From positions 1 to 64,000 of the forward strand of contig NZ_JACJPX010000030.1 in the NCBI RefSeq assembly GCF_014696315.1: a DNA stretch of 64,000 bases. Reading direction: 5' to 3'. The notes below the pieces were generated by a model, which saw only the letters and a program-made list of their open reading frames with translations, was not told the DNA's origin and ran no database searches. Each line of letters begins with the position of its first letter. The first letter of the stretch is position 1. This DNA is from Calothrix membranacea FACHB-236 (GTDB lineage Bacteria > Cyanobacteriota > Cyanobacteriia > Cyanobacteriales > Nostocaceae). A program made the position numbers and the translations under genes. This document shows, one piece after another, positions 36,501-44,697 of the stretch.

Positions 36501-37493
36501 ACCACTGGCTGCATGGTAATTTTCAAAAATATATACACGACTTACTTTTGCTGCTGTGCCTAAAATTTGCACAATTTCGGTGTAACATTTTTTATTTACA
36601 TCAAAAGTAGACAATTTGCGTTGAATTTCTAGCAATGCTTCTAGATAGCGTTCGCGGGATTTTTGAGTAACTTGGGCAACTTGATGATCGCTAATATCTA
36701 TGAGTGTGGTAACCACAAAATATTTGCTATCATCCTGTTGACCAATCACCTGGGTCATCTCTACAGGTAAGCGCGAACCATCTTTACGCGTAATAATAAA
36801 TTCTCTTTTTTCTGACTGAGCCGCATTAAAAATAAAATTTTTATATTGCTGAATTAAATTAGATTTAGCTACAGCTGTTAAATTTGCATAATGTAAGGTA
36901 AACTGCTGACCAATTAGTTCTTCACGGGTAAATCCATACATTTGGCAGTAGGCGGGATTCACCTCTAAAAAATATCCATTTTCATCAGTTAGACAAATTC
37001 CTACTTTGGCATTATGCAACATCGCATCTATATGTATGTTGCTGTGCTGTACATCTTCCTTTGCTGGGAGCAAAATAGGATTTTTAGTGGTTAACTGCTT
37101 TTGGAAGTTTTGCAGCGTGAGTTTATTTTTGACCCGTAATACAACATCTTCCAAATGTAATGGCTTAGAAATATAATCAACAGTCCCTATTTCATAAGAC
37201 TTAAATTTTTTGAAGAATTCATCTGGATAGCTGAGAAAAATTATGGGGATATTTTGTGTAGTCTTTTCATGTATAAGATATCGCCAAAGTTCATATCCAT
37301 CCATCTCTGGCATGATCAGGTCTAGCAAAATTAAATCAGGTTGCAACGCAGTTACTTGACTAATTGCCAGTTTTGCCGAAGTGACACTTTTAACTTGATA
37401 CCCTTGACAGCAGAGAATATCTGCTAAAAATTCTAAATCTTCTGGCTGATCGTCAACCACTAAAATTTTGATTTCCTGAACATTAATTACCAT
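30585..37493 (-). CDS. Giant multi-PAS/GAF hybrid histidine kinase (2302 aa)
   Basis: Soluble phosphorelay kinase. Order seen: N-terminal receiver (KILVVDDQPEDLEF, Asp in LLDLIMPEMDG); PAS; GAF; PAS; GAF; PAS; GAF; then four PAS domains in a row (one LGLWDWNLTSNKIYRDWRW); a phytochrome-like GAF (CDRVVVYRFHADWTGEF); HisKA with SHELRTPLNAILGF; HATPase with GTGLGLAIS; a second receiver (IFMDMRMPIMDGYEA); and a short C-terminal tail. The phytochrome-like GAF lacks the usual Cys-His pair (VRFQDDYISFLERLQ), so bilin attachment there is unlikely. The last residues (RQGAGEE) are encoded by GCAGGGAGCAGGGG repeat DNA. It is alone in its transcription unit; inputs are unknown. Confidence 0.93.
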   Translation of the reverse strand: MVINVQEIKILVVDDQPEDLEFLADILCCQGYQVKSVTSAKLAISQVTALQPDLILLDLIMPEMDGYELWRYLIHEKTTQNIPIIFLSYPDEFFKKFKSYEIGTVDYISKPLHLEDVVLRVKNKLTLQNFQKQLTTKNPILLPAKEDVQHSNIHIDAMLHNAKVGICLTDENGYFLEVNPAYCQMYGFTREELIGQQFTLHYANLTAVAKSNLIQQYKNFIFNAAQSEKREFIITRKDGSRLPVEMTQVIGQQDDSKYFVVTTLIDISDHQVAQVTQKSRERYLEALLEIQRKLSTFDVNKKCYTEIVQILGTAAKVSRVYIFENYHAASGGLVMSQCAEWCAPGIQPKNHNPALQSVAYDKSFPRWATLLSQGEIISDIVAECPELEREILASQGVLSILILPIFVKGEFFGFIGFDNCVAARFWENSEVSLLQDTAAAIAVAHEQTQLLETEKQARAELEKQNRQLQQQIRISEASRKARLFALKASEGKYRHLVETSQDIIWSVDIEGLITFINPAVRKLYGYEPQEMIGRAFTDFILPSQVTQMQEVFLRLLNGESIFQHETTCSTRDGSILYLMLNAIALHNDEGEVVGITGTASNITQRKRAEQALQASAIKLRQHNLVLTELATNQVLYQGDLKAAVSLITEVGAKNIAVERASVWLYAENETILQCLDLFEQSLGQHSEGYSLVTANYPAYFQALHTDQLIVAHDACTDPRTEEFFESYLTPLNITSMLDSPIRLGGKTVGVLCLESVLIAHHWTQEDQNFARSLGNLVSLALEARERRRAETARRISEEKLGSAFRSSPDPISLSIIPEMRYIEVNDSFCSFFGYSHPQVIGHTNQELQIWVNPEEYAYLQQILRQTKAIRNHEVDVRTATGEVKTTLFSAEMIEIDGQQYILGTAKDITERKQAENESRLLLLTTQAITRAIDVNTALVVILRLICQNIGWDFGEAWIPSDDGKVLEHTLSWYGEDSSLEEFGLESKTITLNLGEDLPGRVWQQKQPEWLEDVSRVTQPVFLRSPQAARVGLKAVFGVPILAGNKVLAILAFFKSSPVQVDKRLLLLVSAVAAQLGGLIQRKQVEAAHRKSEERLQLALEASDLGLWDWNLTSNKIYRDWRWKKMLGYEEHEIEDNIQAFEQLVHPEDLSLVNAVLAQHLQGASPIYEVEFRMRCSSGTWKWIQTRGQIFERDEQGVPLRMTGTNKDITERKALEKEIALREARLNAFFSGAPVGMSILDNQLRFVQINELQADINGYPQKDHIGKTIQEIIPHIAPVVTPYYEQVLSTGKPILNLEVSSPVPQQPDTVRYFLISYFPIPGEDDRPSGVGTVMVEISDRKYAEQKLRLANERLQYLLTSSPVVIYSCKTAGDFGTTFMSENVKKMLGYEAREFLQDSSFWLRHVHPEDVESILKKFSELFEQEYRSYEYRFLHADGTYHWIYEQVRLIRDEAGNPIECVGYLADVNVRKLAELALQASQQRYQLLAEASPACIFHTDVEGNVLYFNQRWSEITGLSLVESLGKAWTKAMHPDDYEQLLSTWNEARFRKSPYKMEQRFLTPDGRIVWVICQALPEIGEDGEIKGYIGTVTDITERKLAEEALQESAERERAIAQVIQRMRQTLDLETIFAATTQELRQVLDCDRVVVYRFHADWTGEFVSESVGFGWSSLMEAQKHDPALAEGALEEGRCIWKMLDSIQEVLDSERDTIPHSDYTQVANFRCVADIDKVRFQDDYISFLERLQARAYITVPILCGNEVWGLLASYQNSGPRQWKTEEINIVVQIGNQLGVALQQAQLLAQTQSQSQALQAAAIAADAANRAKSEFLANMSHELRTPLNAILGFTQIMSRENSLSSEHQQHLAIINRAGEHLLNLINDILEMSKIEAGRTTLNVTSFDLIHLLKSLEDMLNFRAASKKLELIFEYAADIPQYVQTDESKLLQVLLNLLGNAIKFTHQGSVILRVTSQTIEQNSSYLTQILFEVQDTGPGIAPQEIDLLFEAFGQTETGRKSQQGTGLGLAISRKYVQLMGGDIRVSSTLGEGSKFTFDIQINLASASDIQLQPTKSPVIGLAPNQENYRILVVDDARESRLLIVELLTFIGFEVQEATNGKEAIAQWQEWQPHLIFMDMRMPIMDGYEATKLIKASESKLSIPQRRTIIIALTANAFEEQRAAMIKAGCDDLINKPFREEILLEKLSTYLGVKYLYQQESNQLAKANLNKKEQILTSSELLSLLSQMPPEWITQLFHAAAQCSDGMILDLLDQIPLQNAVLKTFLTDLADNFYFEKIMELTEQLDISRQGAGEE

Positions 37494-37801
37494 ATCAATT
37501 TTAAATTTGATTTCAAAAACTCAAGAATCAGCCCTTCCGGGGAATTCAAAGTTCAAAATTATAATACTCACGAATAAATTTAGTGGCTCTAAATAAGAAC
37601 GCTTCATACTTGTGCCAATAGCAGAAAAAGTTGTTTGGGGAACATCGTAATTTTAATACCCTAATTATTGATGAGGTTTTTTACAACTTCATACTTCATA
37701 CTCACAAGTTCCTCAACTTCTAGCTTTAAATTTGGATTTAATCCAAATTTTTAGATTGATTTTTGATACCAGTGTATGTTTGATTTTATGAAGGGGCAAG
37801 T
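37494..37801. other. AT-rich gap with a palindrome
   Basis: Between the divergent giant kinase and radical SAM genes. The only clear structure is AAATTTGGATT/AATCCAAATTT (37728-37750, one-base centre), a hairpin ahead of the radical SAM gene. No gene is seen. Confidence 0.5.
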
Positions 37802-38623
37802 ATGAGTGCTACAGCATATAAACAATATCCATCCTGTTCTTCTGTCTATGGCCCAGTAGAATCTTGGCGATTTGGGCGATCGCTGGGCATTGATCCTATT
37901 GGTTCGCAATCTACCTGTTCCTTTCACTGCATCTACTGCCAATTGGGAAAAATAGAGGCCAGAACAACTGAACGTCAAATTTTTGTACCTACATCTCAAA
38001 TTGTCGATGAGTTGGAGGCTATGGAAACACTAGATAATGTAGATACAGTCACCCTGAGCGGTAGTGGTGAACCTACACTAGCCCTGAATTTAGAGAAAAT
38101 TATCGGTGTTGTCAAAAGAATTACTAAAAAGCCAACTGTAGTTTTGACTAATAGTACCTTGCTATGCGATCCCACAGTCCGTAGAGATTTGATCGCGGCA
38201 GATACGGTAGCTGCAAAACTAGATGCCATTTCGTCAAATCAATTGCAGCAAGTCAATCGCTGTGTAGAGACAATTAATCTACCCAGCCTTGTGGCAGGAA
38301 TCGAGCAATTTCGTCAGGAATATTCAGGAAATTTGGCTATTCAAACAATGGTCTTGTCTCCTTGGACACCAGAAAGGATCATGGATTACATCCAAATCCT
38401 TCATATTCTGGAACCGGATGAGGTTCAACTGAATATTCCTTCCCGTCCCCGTGTTTTGGTACGTCAATTAGATGCACGTGGTAACGATATTCTCCAACCA
38501 GCCCCTTACCTCGTTCAAAACCTTAGATGCGTCAGCACAAGCGTCTTAGCTTCCCTAGCCGCTCAAATTTACAATGCAGTGAAAATCCCAGTGCGTTATC
38601 CAGGAATGGCTTCACTGGTTTAG
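37802..38623 (+). CDS. Radical SAM protein (COG0731-like)
   Basis: A 273-residue radical SAM enzyme. The [4Fe-4S] motif is CSFHCIYC in the form CxxxCxxC, preceded by SLGIDPIGSQST, and the SAM-binding glycine motif appears as LSGSGEPTL. This layout resembles the COG0731 group related to wyosine-type tRNA modification and to uncharacterised bacterial radical SAM proteins. AAGGGG lies about six bases before the ATG. A second radical SAM activase-type gene follows 180 bases downstream. The stop TAG touches a GAGACGCGATTAATCG palindrome. Substrate unknown. Confidence 0.88.
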   Translation: MSATAYKQYPSCSSVYGPVESWRFGRSLGIDPIGSQSTCSFHCIYCQLGKIEARTTERQIFVPTSQIVDELEAMETLDNVDTVTLSGSGEPTLALNLEKIIGVVKRITKKPTVVLTNSTLLCDPTVRRDLIAADTVAAKLDAISSNQLQQVNRCVETINLPSLVAGIEQFRQEYSGNLAIQTMVLSPWTPERIMDYIQILHILEPDEVQLNIPSRPRVLVRQLDARGNDILQPAPYLVQNLRCVSTSVLASLAAQIYNAVKIPVRYPGMASLV

Positions 38624-38624
38624 A

Positions 38625-38645
38625 GAGACGCGATTAATCGTGTCT
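38625..38645. repeat. GAGACGCGATTAATCG palindrome, imperfect copy
   Basis: Same REP-like palindrome as at 25004, with one arm mutated, beginning directly after the TAG of the radical SAM gene. Confidence 0.7.
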
Positions 38646-38720
38646 GTACAAGAGTCCTGAGTCAAGAGTGGGGACAATAAGGTTCGGATAAAACAAATCG
38701 ATTGACGTTTAAATCCAGTA

Positions 38721-38742
38721 GAGACGCGATGAATCGCGTCTC
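38721..38742. repeat. GAGACGCGATGAATCG palindrome copy
   Basis: Third copy of the 22-bp palindrome, with one central change, between the two radical SAM genes. Confidence 0.75.
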
Positions 38743-38803
38743 CTCTGAGCGAAAAGTCAGTTATGAGTTTCTTTAACAGCTAAAGCTTCAAAGGAGGAAA
38801 AAG

Positions 38804-39430
38804 ATGGAATCCCAGCCAAATAACCCATCGCACCAACTTATAGAAATTCCCCCTGAGCATCTTAATATTATGGGCTACGTTGATGAATCTGAAGTTAACG
38901 GCCCTGGTTGTCGTGCTGTTGTTTGGGTGCAAGGTTGTTCTCGCGAATGTCCTGGCTGTTTTAATCCAGCATCTTGGTCATTCGCGGTCAACCAATTAAT
39001 ATCTGTTGATACCCTTGCTGAAAATATCCTGAAGAAGCCGCGCAATACAGGGGTAACTTTCTCTGGTGGCGAACCCTTTTGGCAAGCACCTGCATTGGCA
39101 TCTTTAGCACGTAAGCTGAAAGCTGCTGGATTAAATGTGATGTCATTTACTGGGTTCACTTTAAAGCAGCTGCAATCGGAATCTGCTCCCCCAGGTTCGC
39201 AAGATTTGCTAGAACAACTAGATATTCTGATTGATGGGCCGTTTGTGGAGTCTTTGGCAATTCATTCTCCTAATTCTCCAGTTTCCTCCAGCAATCAACG
39301 AGTTAACATCTTTAATCCTGATTTCCAAGACAAAATTACCTGGGCTAGCGACCAGATAGAAATTCACGTCTTCAAAGATGGTAGTCGGTTGGTGACTGGC
39401 TACCAAAGTTTGTGGCAGCAGGTGGAGTAG
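38804..39430 (+). CDS. NrdG-like 4Fe-4S activating protein
   Basis: A 208-residue radical SAM activase-type protein. The N-terminal VNGPGCRAVVWVQGCSRECPGC holds the CxxxCxxC cluster motif, and VTFSGGEPFWQ the SAM-binding glycines, as in NrdG/PflA activating enzymes. It starts after a strong AGGAGG (about 38791-38797). No anaerobic ribonucleotide reductase or glycyl-radical enzyme is nearby, so the client is unknown. The C-terminal part (ITWASDQIEIHVFKDGS) is less conserved. It probably forms a transcription unit with the radical SAM gene upstream. Confidence 0.88.
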   Translation: MESQPNNPSHQLIEIPPEHLNIMGYVDESEVNGPGCRAVVWVQGCSRECPGCFNPASWSFAVNQLISVDTLAENILKKPRNTGVTFSGGEPFWQAPALASLARKLKAAGLNVMSFTGFTLKQLQSESAPPGSQDLLEQLDILIDGPFVESLAIHSPNSPVSSSNQRVNIFNPDFQDKITWASDQIEIHVFKDGSRLVTGYQSLWQQVE

Positions 39431-39528
39431 GTTGGGGAGATGAGGAGGCAGGGCAGGGGGGCAGGGAGCAGGGGGATGAGGGGAGAAATTGCAATTACCA
39501 ATGCCCTATGCCCCATGCCCCATGCCCA

Positions 39529-40035
39529 TTACTTAATTTCTTTGAAATCTTCGATTGTGAGATATAACTCTTCATCGGCCATCTGACTGTTGTAATCGAT
39601 GTTAACTTGAGTCGGATAGCCGAGTTTTTTGTTGTAATTGACATTCATACTAGATGCTCTTTTGGCGATCGCATCCCGAATTACATTGAAAACTTTGGGC
39701 ATTGTACTGTATTCCTGGAATAACTCGGGATTGACTTTTTTACCATTTTTATCAGTAATTGATACTGTTTGCCCGTTACGCACTTCAATTTTTACTGGGC
39801 CTCTAGCTTCTTCTGTACAGAAACAACTTCTACTAACTTTGTAGCGATAATTGCGGATTCTTTGCTGACTCCATACCCGGCGATTCTGCCTAAATTCCTG
39901 TAAGTTTGTGTTAGCGATCGCTGATGACTGTGCTATTTGTGCTGGAGATTGAGATATTGCTGGTTTGTTTAAACCCAAAGCCAGTAATAATCCTGTACTG
40001 ACTAATCCAGCACTAACAATAATACTTAAGCGCAT
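39529..40035 (-). CDS. Secreted DUF6174-like protein
   Basis: A 168-residue exported protein. It has a clear signal peptide (MRLSIIVSAGLVSTGLLLAL) and then a domain matching the DUF6174 pattern: NRRVWSQQRIRNYRYKVSRS, the Cys pair CFC, GPVKIEVRNGQTVSI, and AYxxKxGYPTQVNIDY-like sequence (KKLGYPTQVNIDY). Function unknown. A repeat-rich tract (GCAGGGAGCAGGG, CCCCATG units) separates it from the NrdG-like gene on the other strand. Confidence 0.85.
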   Translation of the reverse strand: MRLSIIVSAGLVSTGLLLALGLNKPAISQSPAQIAQSSAIANTNLQEFRQNRRVWSQQRIRNYRYKVSRSCFCTEEARGPVKIEVRNGQTVSITDKNGKKVNPELFQEYSTMPKVFNVIRDAIAKRASSMNVNYNKKLGYPTQVNIDYNSQMADEELYLTIEDFKEIK

Positions 40036-40453
40036 ATAAATAAATTGAATGGTTATTTGAATGGTTATAAGTTATGAGAATTTGACAAAGCTTTTAAAGT
40101 TCCTGATGAGCTTTGCCAAGGTTAAATTTAGGTTTTTTAGTTAAATTTGCTACTGCATAATCTTGTAATTCTCTGTATGCTGAGTTCAATAACAGGAAAA
40201 AACTGATCGCATCTGTGCCAAAATTAACTCTTCTTTAGATATGAGCGATCGCCAGAAATCAGCAATATCTTCCTTAAAACCTTTAATAGTTCCTTAATCT
40301 TTAGTTGCTGTAACTCTCTTCATTACCTCAACTACAGCACTCAACTTGATAACTACAGGATTTCTCTGAGGTACATTTTTAAGTTAGCTATTATACTATA
40401 TTCACTCTATTTACGTCTTATATCTAAAGATAGAGAATATTGTTTATCTTAAA
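40036..40453. other. AT-rich gap without a gene
   Basis: Between the divergent DUF6174 and TPR genes. One direct repeat-like pair (GGTTAAATTT...GTTAAATTTG near 40120) is visible, but no gene. The leader element before the TPR gene is listed separately. Confidence 0.5.
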
Positions 40454-40542
40454 TTTGGAAATTATGACCTGAGAAGGGTTAATTTCCAAATGCAACGGCC
40501 CTAGCAAACCTGCCTATTTACTTTTAGTGCAACCGAGGTCAG
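40454..40542 (+). promoter_or_regulatory. Leader hairpin whose loop can pair with the ribosome binding site
   Basis: TTTGGAAATTA (40454-40464) and TAATTTCCAAA (40480-40490) form a perfect 11-bp stem. The loop starts TGACCT (40465-40470), which is the exact complement of AGGTCA (40536-40541). That segment contains most of the GAGG site four bases before the ATG at 40543. GGTT at the loop edge could also pair with AACC (40531-40534). A translation-control pseudoknot is inferred. Confidence 0.45.
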
Positions 40543-41565
40543 ATGTCGCAACCTTCAAATCCAGTCACCCAGTGGGAACAACGTCGTGATGAAGCAACCC
40601 GCTATTACAAGCGAGGAGAATTTCAAGAATATCTTGCGCTTGCCACCGAAAATTTAAAGTTAGCTCGAATCATCCCAGATCGCGCCCGAGAAGGTTACGC
40701 ATTAAATGACATTGGACTGGCTCACCTCGGTTGCTGGCAACCTGATAAAGCATTGGATTGTTTTAAGGAAGCATTATCCCTGGCTCAAGAATTTGGCAAT
40801 GTGCGAGCTGAGGCGACTGCACTCAGCAATTTAGGTTCTACCTACAGTCGGATAGGAAAGTTTTCCCTAGCTTTAGCATCTTTTGAAAAAGCACTGCAAA
40901 TTTTCCGGCAATTAGAAGATGCTCAAGGTGAAGTTTCTACTCTTAATGATGTAGCACTGGTTTACACCAGATTGGGAGAGCCAAAACGAGCGCTATTGCT
41001 GCAAAATCAAATTTTGGCTATGCGTCGCTTACTGGGAGACTTTTCTGGCGAGGCGACAACCTTAAATGGCATTGGGTTTGCCTACAGCGCCTTGGGTCAG
41101 CAAGAGCAGGCTCTAGAATATTTTGAAGCAGCATTGCCAATTCAAAAAGCTGTTAAGAATGTAGTTGGCGAAGCTACTACCTTGAATAATATTGCCTCTA
41201 TCTACAGTGATTTAGGGCAACCAAAAAAAGCACTATTGCTATATCATCAAGTACTATTGACACGTCGGGCACTCAAAGACCTCTCTGGTGAAGCCACCAC
41301 TTTGAATAACCTTGGTTTTACCTACAACAGCATTGCAAATCATACCCAAGCACTCAAATATTACAAGCAAGCTGTGGCGATTTATCAACACCTAGGCGAT
41401 CGCCTAGGAGAAAGTTCGACTCTCTTGAACATGGGCAGCCTTTACGCCACCAGAAGACGTAAAAAATTAGCGCTATCCTGCTACCAAAATGCTCAAGAGT
41501 TAGCCCAGGAAGTCGAATATCAGCCACTATTGGAAAAGGTACAGCAGTTTATTAAGGCGTTGTAG
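40543..41565 (+). CDS. TPR-repeat protein
   Basis: A 340-residue soluble protein made almost wholly of tetratricopeptide repeats (about 8-9), of the 40-residue kinesin-light-chain-like type (GEATTLNNIASIYSDLGQPK, repeated with small changes). There is no signal peptide or enzymatic domain, so it is a likely protein-binding scaffold. The start ATG is set by GAGG four bases upstream; that site may be masked by the leader hairpin. Partners are unknown. Downstream is a long CCCATTA heptamer array. Confidence 0.88.
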   Translation: MSQPSNPVTQWEQRRDEATRYYKRGEFQEYLALATENLKLARIIPDRAREGYALNDIGLAHLGCWQPDKALDCFKEALSLAQEFGNVRAEATALSNLGSTYSRIGKFSLALASFEKALQIFRQLEDAQGEVSTLNDVALVYTRLGEPKRALLLQNQILAMRRLLGDFSGEATTLNGIGFAYSALGQQEQALEYFEAALPIQKAVKNVVGEATTLNNIASIYSDLGQPKKALLLYHQVLLTRRALKDLSGEATTLNNLGFTYNSIANHTQALKYYKQAVAIYQHLGDRLGESSTLLNMGSLYATRRRKKLALSCYQNAQELAQEVEYQPLLEKVQQFIKAL

Positions 41566-41629
41566 GGATTGGGGGCTAGGGATTGGGGAGATGAGGGAGA
41601 TGAGGGGGATGAGGAAGAAATAACTAATG

Positions 41630-41727
41630 CCCATTACCCATTACCCATTACCCATTACCCATTACCCATTACCCATTACCCATTACCCATTACCCATTAC
41701 CCATTACCCATTACCCATTACCCATTA
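41630..41727. repeat. CCCATTA heptamer array, 14 copies
   Basis: Fourteen exact CCCATTA units in a row, an STRR-type array, between the convergent TPR and beta-barrel genes. Confidence 0.95.
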
Positions 41728-41744
41728 CCAATGCCCCATACCCA

Positions 41745-42260
41745 TTAGAATCGATAACCTACTCCAGTTTGGAAACTAACGGCATCGGCATCACTATTTC
41801 TGTAAGCGTCAATGCCCCATTTAGCATCGCCATAGACTATGACGTTGTTAGCAACTTGTGATTCTGCACCCAAGGTAACTACGGGTGCATTTTGATTACC
41901 TAGTGGGGTGTTTTTACCTTCATCAGTAACAAACGAGTAACCGCCACCGAAGTAAACGTTAGTATTTTTGGCAATGGGCGCATCGTATGTAACTATAGGC
42001 ATAATTGCAGTGGCATCACCACCAAACAGAACGGAACCCCGAAGCGACACAGGTGTTCTGGGCATAGTTACCCGTCCTTGCACGTTACCACCAAATTGAG
42101 CGTCATCATTTCCTTGTCCGCCACTAGTTGCACCTGCGGCAATACCAACACCGATGTAGTTGCTGTCAGTACCAGCTGTTTGAGCAGAAGCCATTCCAGC
42201 GGAGAGGACAACAGAAGAAACAACAAGGGCTGAAGCTGTCAAAGCTTTGAGAAGTTTCAT
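41745..42260 (-). CDS. Small outer-membrane beta-barrel protein
   Basis: A 171-residue protein with a signal peptide ending at ...AGMASA-QTA. Alternating hydrophobic/polar strands (SLRGSVLFGGDATAIMP, NVYFGGGYSFV, FQTGVGYRF) and a C-terminal Phe are typical of small outer-membrane barrels of the opacity/OmpW-like type. It has GGAGAA before the ATG and is probably abundant in the outer membrane. The substrate or role is unknown. The repeat array lies immediately downstream. Confidence 0.85.
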   Translation of the reverse strand: MKLLKALTASALVVSSVVLSAGMASAQTAGTDSNYIGVGIAAGATSGGQGNDDAQFGGNVQGRVTMPRTPVSLRGSVLFGGDATAIMPIVTYDAPIAKNTNVYFGGGYSFVTDEGKNTPLGNQNAPVVTLGAESQVANNVIVYGDAKWGIDAYRNSDADAVSFQTGVGYRF

Positions 42261-42554
42261 AATTTCTCCGCACTAGAGTTAAGTGCAATTAATGTTCTCT
42301 ATTACTAGAATCCTCTTTTTGACAAATTTCACCCTCGCACACTGAGGTCATCCACTTGGTTGAATTTTTTTTCACACGATTGGGTGAAGCATGATGAAAT
42401 ATTTTTGAGTAATAATTGATAACTATAAATCAATAAAAGAAATGGCGATTTGTAGCTAAATAAATGAAGCGATCGCTACTTCAAATCTAAGCACAAATGC
42501 CCTAGTTTAGAATAGCGATCGCTCTTAATATAAAATCGACATTTAACTGATGTT

Positions 42555-43040
42555 TTATGAGCTAGCGGCTGCTAAAGCGTGTTCTGCAAAGACTTTCTCG
42601 ATATTTTCTGGCTGTGTCATTGCCAAATATTGAGATGTCATCTCTGGTGTTAGCAGTTCCAACATCACCTTGTTTTCTAACCAGAACTCCATGACATCAA
42701 AAAAGGATTCGCGGCTACAACGCACCACCCGCCAACCTTCACGTTTGCCAATTTGCTCAATTTCTTCCTGGCTGGTAGGAACAGAAATGGCTGCATGGGT
42801 AGCTGTTAGTCCACTAGAATTAGTTTCCTGTGCAAACTGACAGGATTCGTTACCTTCACCTGGAGATAACTTCGTTTCTAAAGGATAAACTTCAATGCCT
42901 GTGCCATATTCGTTCATCGGAAAAACCATATAGCTACCTGGGTGAGGAAAAAAAGGAAAAGCCTTTCCCCGCCAAACTTCAGCTATGACTTGGGCAACAA
43001 GTAAAGGATTTTGAGCAGCAATAGAAATGTGATGAATCAT
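42555..43040 (-). CDS. VOC/glyoxalase-superfamily-like protein
   Basis: A 161-residue soluble protein beginning MIHHISIAA, the usual first strand of the vicinal-oxygen-chelate fold, with THAAISVPTSQEEIEQIGKREGW as the start of the second half and the acidic VMLELLTPE near the end. AGGAG precedes the ATG by about nine bases. The metal-binding set (His3 or His4, His in THAAI, Glu in MLELL) is plausible, but the reaction cannot be told. It is monocistronic. Confidence 0.7.
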   Translation of the reverse strand: MIHHISIAAQNPLLVAQVIAEVWRGKAFPFFPHPGSYMVFPMNEYGTGIEVYPLETKLSPGEGNESCQFAQETNSSGLTATHAAISVPTSQEEIEQIGKREGWRVVRCSRESFFDVMEFWLENKVMLELLTPEMTSQYLAMTQPENIEKVFAEHALAAASS

Positions 43041-43935
43041 GAAATGAAACTCCTGAAATATGATTAAGTTTCTAAATAAGCAGAGTCAGCAAAAAACCTG
43101 CTTTGAGCAATCAGGTTAGTTAAAGTTTTGATTATTATTAGCTTCAAATGAATGTTGTACGTTTTCGTATTTTTTTCAGTAAATAATTTGCTTTTCTGCT
43201 TTAACTATAATTTAGCCATTTTGAGTGAAAATCAAGCTAAAAGCTGAAATATTTAGGTGCTAATAGAGATTTAAGCTTTTTATTGCTTACTAACACTATT
43301 TGGCTAATACATAGTGCTGGAAACCTATTATTACTAATAAAATTAAGCAGAAATACTGTTAACAGATGTGCGATATATTTTTTTACCAAGTGATACAGAT
43401 AGAATAGGTGTAGTAAATATTGAATATGAGCAATATTGCCGATTTCACATCTATTAAATCGTCTAAGTTTCAAAATTTGTCATTTTTAGCAACTTACTAA
43501 AGACTGATAGTAAGATGCTGATTTAGCAAATCAAATTACCCCTTTGTGCTGGCTCGGTTAGCAGGTTTTTTGGTAGAATATTAAATATAGCAGTCCTAAC
43601 TGAGTTATGAAAACTACTCATTGAGGTAGGGAACCGGGAAGAAAAATGTACAAATGTACTTTTTATTCACCAATGAAATATTACATACAGGGTTGTTGAC
43701 TGTTAACGGTTGACAGTGAACATTCAACAGCCAAAATCAATAGTTTTCACAACTGAAAGATGAATCCTATATATAGAATACCTATCAAGGTAAATTAGCT
43801 AACTGCTATTAGATTTTAACTAACACAATTGCATTAAAAAAATTTTAGTATTTGCTCATCAGAAATTGTAATTTACTGCATAGGTGAATTACACCAACCT
43901 AACTTTCATCTGTTATTAACTTTTCATTTTTGGCT
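43041..43935. other. AT-rich gap without a convincing gene
   Basis: About 0.9 kb. It contains a short CTGTTAACGGTTGACAGTGAA-like repeat near 43697 and long AT-rich stretches. A 78-codon open frame on the minus strand (43237-43473) lacks family features and a ribosome site and is not called. Confidence 0.5.
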
Positions 43936-44697
43936 ATGCTTCCGAAATTACGTAAAGGTGTTTCTGTATTACTTGGTATGGGTACTGCTGTCGGTGTGGG
44001 ATTAACTTCTCTTGCACCAGCTAGTGCAGTTCCTTGGGGTCAGCTACTATTTAATGGGATTCAGTTGTTGCAACTTTCCAACGTTTCCCCAAAGCAAACA
44101 GTTGCACTGGGTCAAAATATTCACCAGCAGGTAAGGCAAAATTACAGATTAGATTCCAATGCTCAAACTAATGCTTACGTTAACCGTGTTGGTCAACGAT
44201 TAGCTAGAGCTAGTAACTGCTCGGAAATTCCTTTTCGCTTTTATGTAGTTCGAGATTCTAGTATTAATGCATTCGCCACAACTGGTGGTTATGTATATGT
44301 CAATACTGGACTAATCAAAGCAACAGATAATGAAGACCAGTTAGCATCAGTGATGGGACATGAAATTGCTCACATTTGCAACAATGACCTGATCAACAAA
44401 TTGAAACAAACCCAGCTAGCTCAAGGTGCAGCCTCACTTGCTGGTTTAGATCAAAGTGCTGTAACTGCGATCGCTTACAAGTTGGCTGTAGATTTACCCA
44501 ATAGCCGCGAAGCCGAATTTAACGCTGATGATAAAGGCTTACAGTATATGAGACGAGCCGGGTATAATCAAAGTGCTATGCCTGCATTCTTGAAAAAATT
44601 ACTTCGGCAATCTTCTCAACCATCATTTTTAAGTAGCCACCCAGCAACACAAGAGCGGATTTCTGTGATTGAAAGAAAAATTTCTGCGGGTAGGTAA
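43936..44697 (+). CDS. Secreted M48-family zinc metallopeptidase
   Basis: A 253-residue peptidase with a signal peptide (VSVLLGMGTAVGVGLTS...APASA). The active site is GHEIAHICN (HExxH), followed by the second zinc-ligand region NSREAEFNADDKGLQYM. This is the BepA/YfgC-like or Oma1-like M48 group, which degrades misfolded envelope proteins in the periplasm. The C-terminal SSHPATQERISVIE is also typical. The ATG at 43936 is used; TTG at 43930 would add two residues. Monocistronic. Confidence 0.92.
   Translation: MLPKLRKGVSVLLGMGTAVGVGLTSLAPASAVPWGQLLFNGIQLLQLSNVSPKQTVALGQNIHQQVRQNYRLDSNAQTNAYVNRVGQRLARASNCSEIPFRFYVVRDSSINAFATTGGYVYVNTGLIKATDNEDQLASVMGHEIAHICNNDLINKLKQTQLAQGAASLAGLDQSAVTAIAYKLAVDLPNSREAEFNADDKGLQYMRRAGYNQSAMPAFLKKLLRQSSQPSFLSSHPATQERISVIERKISAGR

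Noticed and set aside
40440-40542. TPP riboswitch, because of a CTGAGA motif
   Set aside because: The rest of the TPP aptamer consensus is absent, and the downstream gene is not related to thiamine.
43237-43473. 78-codon minus-strand frame in an AT-rich gap
   Set aside because: No ribosome binding site or recognisable features; composition fits translated intergenic DNA.
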